Part shown: positions 60,340 through 64,000 of the stretch, piece by piece | Numbering within the stretch: the stretch's first letter is position 1 | Layout of the letters: every line of letters starts with the position of its first letter | NCBI GenBank assembly: GCA_022376925.1 | Contig: JAIOJX010000001.1 | Location: 38,162,170-38,226,169 of the forward strand | Length of the DNA: 64,000 bases | Source: Tragulus kanchil | Lineage: Eukaryota; Chordata; Mammalia; Artiodactyla; Tragulidae | Direction of reading: 5' to 3' | Notes under the pieces: generated by a model | What the model was told of the DNA's origin: nothing | Databases searched by the model: none | The model's input: the letters and a program-made list of their open reading frames with translations, nothing else | Made by a program: the position numbers and the translations under genes

Positions 60340-60635
60340 AAGTCAGCAAACTTTTCCTTCAGCGGACCCCATAGTAAATCACTTAGGTTTTATGGCCCAT
60401 GTGAAGTCTGTCACAGCAAGTCATGATGCAGAACCCACCACAGACGATAAGTAAATGAATGCGTGTAGCTGCGTCCCAATGAGGTTTTCCTTGGAGGACA
60501 CAAATTTGAACTTCATATAATGCTCCTGTGGCATGAAATATTACTTTTCTTTTGATTATTCCCCCTCATCATTAACAAAAACCATCTTAACTCACCAACC
60601 ACAGAGAAACAGATGGTGGGCTGAATTTGGCACAT
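60340..60635 (+). mobile_element. Old DNA transposon, probably hAT type (first copy)
   Basis: GTCAGCAAACTTTTCCTTCA, ATAGTAAATCACTTAGGTTT, ATGGCCCATGTGAAGTCTGT and GATGGTGGGCTGAATTTGGC follow a familiar mammalian non-autonomous MER element in order, with an internal stretch not recognised. I cannot name the subfamily. It recurs at 61456-61750 through duplication no. 13. Confidence 0.55.
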
Positions 60636-61185
60636 GAGGTGTTAAGAAGAGGAGAGGTGAGGGGGGGTGAGTCTTCCTCAGGTGAGCAGCAAGCAGGTAA
60701 GGCTTTGAAAAACCATCCTTAACTGCACTGGGGCACCACAGGCCTGGGACAGGAAGTGGCAGACAGGGGCCGTTTCCTCTGGCAGAGGAGGGTGCAGGAG
60801 GTCTGGCCCTATCTCCTGCTCCACGGCCTGTCTGCTGTGGGCCCCGGGAGGCCGAGGAGACCTGAGAGTCCTTCTCTGTGCCCCTACCCACCCCGCACCC
60901 CGCTTCCACAATGGAGGCTCCTGGACCACCAAGGTGGGGGTGCTTCCTCAGAGGAGGAGGCCATCTTCATTTTGCAGAGAGAGGGACTCAGACTCAGACA
61001 GAAGGGCAGCAGAAGGGAGGGGTCAGGTAGGGCAGGTGAGTATAAATGGGGGACCCTTACGGTAGGGAGAGCCGCAGCTGGGCAGGGGAACCTTCGGTGA
61101 AGTCTTGTTCTGAGAGAAAATGATCAGAATGGTGCCTGCTCAAAAGTATGTGAGTTGGAAATACAGCAGACTGCTGAGTGTCTAA

Positions 61186-61321
61186 ATCATAGGGCCAGAA
61201 AGGGCCGGAGGCCAAGCAGGTCACCTCCCCCCACACCCTTGTGTGGCTGAGGAAACTGAGATCCACAAAGCAAAAGTGACTTGCTCAAGGTCACGTCGTG
61301 GGCTGAGCCAGGGCCAGAACA
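61186..61321 (-). mobile_element. MIR SINE fragment (second copy from duplication no. 13)
   Basis: Same fragment as 60070-60205. Confidence 0.75.
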
Positions 61322-61455
61322 TTCTGATGAAAATCTGGAGTTTGTATTTGATGTTCCACGACTCCCTCCAGGCACCTCGAAGTCTGTGACATTCTTATCT
61401 GAAAGGAACTTGATGAATGTATTCCCTCTGAAGGGGAGTGACGCCTTTCGTCCAG

Positions 61456-61750
61456 AAGTCAGCAAACTTTTCCTTCAGCGGACCCCATAGTAAATCACTT
61501 AGGTTTTATGGCCCATGTGAAGTCTGTCACAGCAAGTCATGATGCAGAACCCACCACAGACGATAAGTAAATGAATGCGTGTAGCTGCGTCCCAATGAGG
61601 TTTTCCTTGGAGGACACAAATTTGAACTTCATATAATGCTCCTGTGGCATGAAATATTACTTTTCTTTTGATTATTCCCCCTCATCATTAACAAAAACCA
61701 TCTTAACTCACCAACCACAGAGAAACAGATGGTGGGCTGAATTTGGCACA
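61456..61750 (+). mobile_element. Old DNA transposon (second copy from duplication no. 13)
   Basis: Same element as 60340-60635. Confidence 0.55.
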
Positions 61751-62093
61751 TGAGGTGTTAAGAAGAGGAGAGGTGAGGGGGGGTGAGTCTTCCTCAGGTG
61801 AGCAGCAAGCAGGTAAGGCTTTGAAAAATTTGCTTCAGATCTTGAGCACCGTGTGGGAAGTGGAACTGCAGACACTGGGGAAGGGCACCATCAGGCCTGG
61901 GGACAGCGTGAACAAAGGCACAGAGGTGGGGGAATCATTGCAAAAGGTAAAAATGTATGTGTTTTGCACATGTGTTGACCTCCTTGTTATTTGCCAGCCT
62001 GGGATCTTTGGCCGCTGTCCTCACCAGAGGAAAGGGTTGGCTATGTTGAGGCAACCTAGAGACAGGGAAGAGTGGAGGAAGAAAGATCACCTA

Positions 62094-62200
62094 GGAGTCA
62101 CAGCGACTAGCTGTGTGACCTTGAGCAAGTCACTTCTTCCTCGAGAACTCTGCAGCCAGATGACAGGAAGGATGGATGTGATGACCTTTCAGGTCCCTTT
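62094..62200 (+). mobile_element. MIR-like fragment
   Basis: GACTAGCTGTGTGACCTTGA and GCAAGTCACTTCTTCCTCGA are the MIR core signature. The flanks are too diverged to place ends. Confidence 0.6.
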
Positions 62201-62904
62201 TAACTTTCACATCCTGAGACTAACCAAAGGAGAGGCTTTCAGTCTGTGGATCAGGGAGCAGGAAGCCCCGGGAACTCATGGTGATGTCGGAGCTTGGGCG
62301 GCCCTCCCTGCCTGTCCACCCTGCCCACGGGCTCTTTTGTACCTCATCCTTCTGCATCCACCCCTCTGTGAGGGGTCACTGGACTGCTCCTTGCTTCTGC
62401 TCAGCTGGAAAGTGGCTGGTAGGAGAAGGAGGCATTTGGAAGAGTCGAGCAGGTCTCAGACCCAGAGCTGCCCCTTCCACCTGGGGCACCCCGGATCCGA
62501 GCCAGAAGCCTCTGCAGTTGTTTCTAGGACACGCGCGGGCAGGAGCCTCAACAAAGAACACTGTCCCTCCAATAAAAGTTATCTGACTTAATATCCTGTG
62601 GGTACCTAGTCATAGATTGTCCCAGCTTCTAAAATAACCCACTAATAAATTTAATTAGTCTCTGGTCAGTGTGTCTGGCTGCGCTCCCCCAACCCCCCAT
62701 GTGTGCCATTCAAAGCATCTTTCATTTAGCACATGTGGCTTCCTGCCACAGTATTCGGAATGCAAGCCTTACCAGGCTGGGACTGTTTCTCTGACCGCTG
62801 CAGGCCCGTGGAGGGCCCCCCTACCAGGGTGTGTGGGGGTGTGTGTGTGGGGTGGGGGGGTTTAGCGAAAATGACTCTGGGCTCTTTTTGTTGTTGTTGC
62901 TTCC

Positions 62905-62945
62905 TGTTTGTTTGTTTATTTATTTATTTATTCATTTATTTTTGT
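62905..62945. repeat. T-rich (TTTG)n/(TTTA)n low-complexity tract
   Basis: TTTGTTTGTTTATTTATTTA continuing to TTCATTTATTTTTG. Confidence 0.8.
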
Positions 62946-63605
62946 TTGTTTCTTCTCTTCTTTTTCTGGGCTGTCTTTTGTTCCACCATGAATCCAGGGT
63001 TTTTCAAGATCATCCTGACTTCCAAATGAGCTGAACTCTTGTTCTTGCTGTACTTCCTGCCCTCATCACTCTCTGTCTTTTACCGTTCTCACAGCAAGAA
63101 CAGACTGCACTCTGGGTCTGTTTGACCCAATATTCTGTCATTTTATTTCTGCAGGGTGGCCTTGGGAGCCATCTCCTTGATTCCAGCTGCCCCATCTGGT
63201 CCTTTCCATCTCCTCCGCTCAGTCCACCCAGACCATACTAATCTTCCTAGGAAATTGCTTGCTCTGTGTCCTTCCCTTGCTCAAGAATCAACAGGGACTC
63301 CCAATTGCTTTCTGGATTGAGGCCTGTTCACCTTAGCCCCCTGACTTCTCTGTGCCCCCCAGCCAGTCCCACCCACCTCTTCCCCATGGTCAAACTGGTT
63401 TCCCCTCTCTATGATGATTGATGATTGTTGCTTATGTCCCCCCCCCCCCTCCCCGCTTCCATTTCATCCCACCAACTCCATTTCCCTTTCTTCCTGCCTG
63501 TCTAGGTAAAGATATCCTGAATGCTTAATACTTGACCTCAGCCCAAAAGACACAAATCCGACCAGGAAATCTAAAAACACACTTGAAACGTAACAGAGCT
63601 TTCAC

Positions 63606-63700
63606 CTACGTTAACTCGCTGGCCTTTCATGACAACCCCTTGAGCTAGGGAGGGTGGCCCCTTTCACAGAGGAAGAAGGTGACCTGCCTAAGCCCCAAGG
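63606..63700 (-). mobile_element. MIR-like fragment
   Basis: TTAACTCGCTGGCCTTTCAT, GACAACCCCTTGAGCTAGGG and TTTCACAGAGGAAGAAGGTG follow the antisense MIR order. Confidence 0.55.
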
Positions 63701-64000
63701 CAAAGCTTCTCCCTGGGACGCCCGTGCCCTTAGGGCATGCAGGGACTGCTGGGTCTTCTTTCTGGCAGTGCGCCCCGCTGGGGTTCTTTAGCCGACCCAG
63801 ACTTGGCTTTGCCCGGGTTCCTGCAGTATGCCACTTCTCCTTTGCCAGAGCGCTTAGTTCCCCTCCGCCTCCTCCTGGTCCCTGCAGCTCTGAAGACCAA
63901 GGCGTGGGTGTAGGCACCTCCAGGGGGCGCTCTTTTGGTTTTCTCAGGCCAGGCCCCAGGGAGTCAGGGCAGCCGGGAAAAATAGGTTCCCTTTGACATA

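Larger units (their letters stand above)
59623..61828 (+). repeat. 1.1-kb direct duplication no. 13 (period about 1116-1120)
   Basis: 59623-60712 recurs at 60743-61828 after a 30-nt filler (CCATCCTTAACTGCACTGGG then GCACCACAGG). Single bases and a CT are missing at three sites near the start of copy 2 (GGAGGGG versus GGAGGG, CAGGGAGG versus CAGGAGG, TTCTCTCTG versus TTCTCTG). Confidence 0.92.
35962..64000 (+). other. ELF4: Presumed ELF4 intron 1 (no coding exon found)
   Basis: About 28 kb, nearer 20 kb after removing the apparent false duplications, without a recognisable ELF4 coding exon: neither the acidic N-terminus nor the ETS domain is present. Human ELF4 has a long first intron with translation starting in exon 2, so this fits. 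It contains transposon relics, a processed pseudogene and seven 1.1-kb duplications. Confidence 0.55.

Noticed and set aside
61743..62591. Open frame of 282 codons on the + strand
   Set aside because: It starts within duplicated sequence, runs through a MIR fragment, has no recognisable domain and no splice or codon signature. It looks like a chance open frame.
36901..64000. ELF4 coding exons or ETS domain in the right half
   Set aside because: Searched by eye for the ETS-domain signature and the N-terminal acidic region in the frames given. None was found, so the coding exons must lie beyond the window if the ELF4 assignment is right.

Overview
This is mammalian nuclear DNA from a ruminant artiodactyl. 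It has intron-split genes with GT/AG splice sites, no bacterial-type gene layout, and ruminant retroposons: Bov-tA/Bov-A SINEs, a BovB 3' end, and tRNA-derived SINEs of the cetartiodactyl CHR type. The species cannot be fixed from the sequence alone.

Genes. The last ten coding exons of AIFM1 (apoptosis-inducing factor, mitochondrial) lie on the + strand between 7166 and 18717, followed by a short 3' UTR ending near 18912. By counting codons back from the stop they encode residues 233-613 with exactly human numbering: W483 falls in a split codon, and F310, D438, H454, E493 and R529 fall where expected. The first 7.1 kb is the preceding AIFM1 intron. About 18.9-33.8 kb is intergenic, with an isolated CpG island at 24.7-25.5 kb. 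A strong CpG island at 33.8-36.7 kb is interpreted, from AIFM1-ELF4 synteny and strand, as the ELF4 promoter and non-coding first exon. The rest of the window has no recognisable coding exon and is best read as ELF4 intron 1. It holds a broken UQCRB processed pseudogene (44.9-45.4 kb), an interrupted minus-strand L1 (46.0-49.6 kb), a SINE cluster (49.6-50.8 kb), and many MIR and DNA-transposon relics.

The dominant anomaly is structural. At 13 places unrelated unique sequence is present twice in direct tandem, always with a period of about 1.09-1.19 kb. Several junctions carry short filler sequence, and the copy differences are mostly 1-nt homopolymer indels close to the inner junctions. About 14.5 kb (roughly 23 %) of the window is second copy. 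One event duplicates AIFM1 exon 12 with a 1-nt frameshift, and another duplicates the ELF4 CpG island. The constant size across unrelated sequence argues for uncollapsed contig-end overlaps or faulty gap filling, not biology. A separate exact 450-bp duplication at 1981-2880 looks like recombination between two SINEs.

No new multi-gene system was found. The items most worth following are the false-duplication pattern, a CHR-type SINE variant with a distinctive GC-rich tail, a cluster of inverted repeats including a 31-bp-arm hairpin at 42.2-42.4 kb, a fold-back palindrome at a SINE edge at 49.94-50.0 kb, and interferon-response-type elements upstream of and within the presumed ELF4 promoter.
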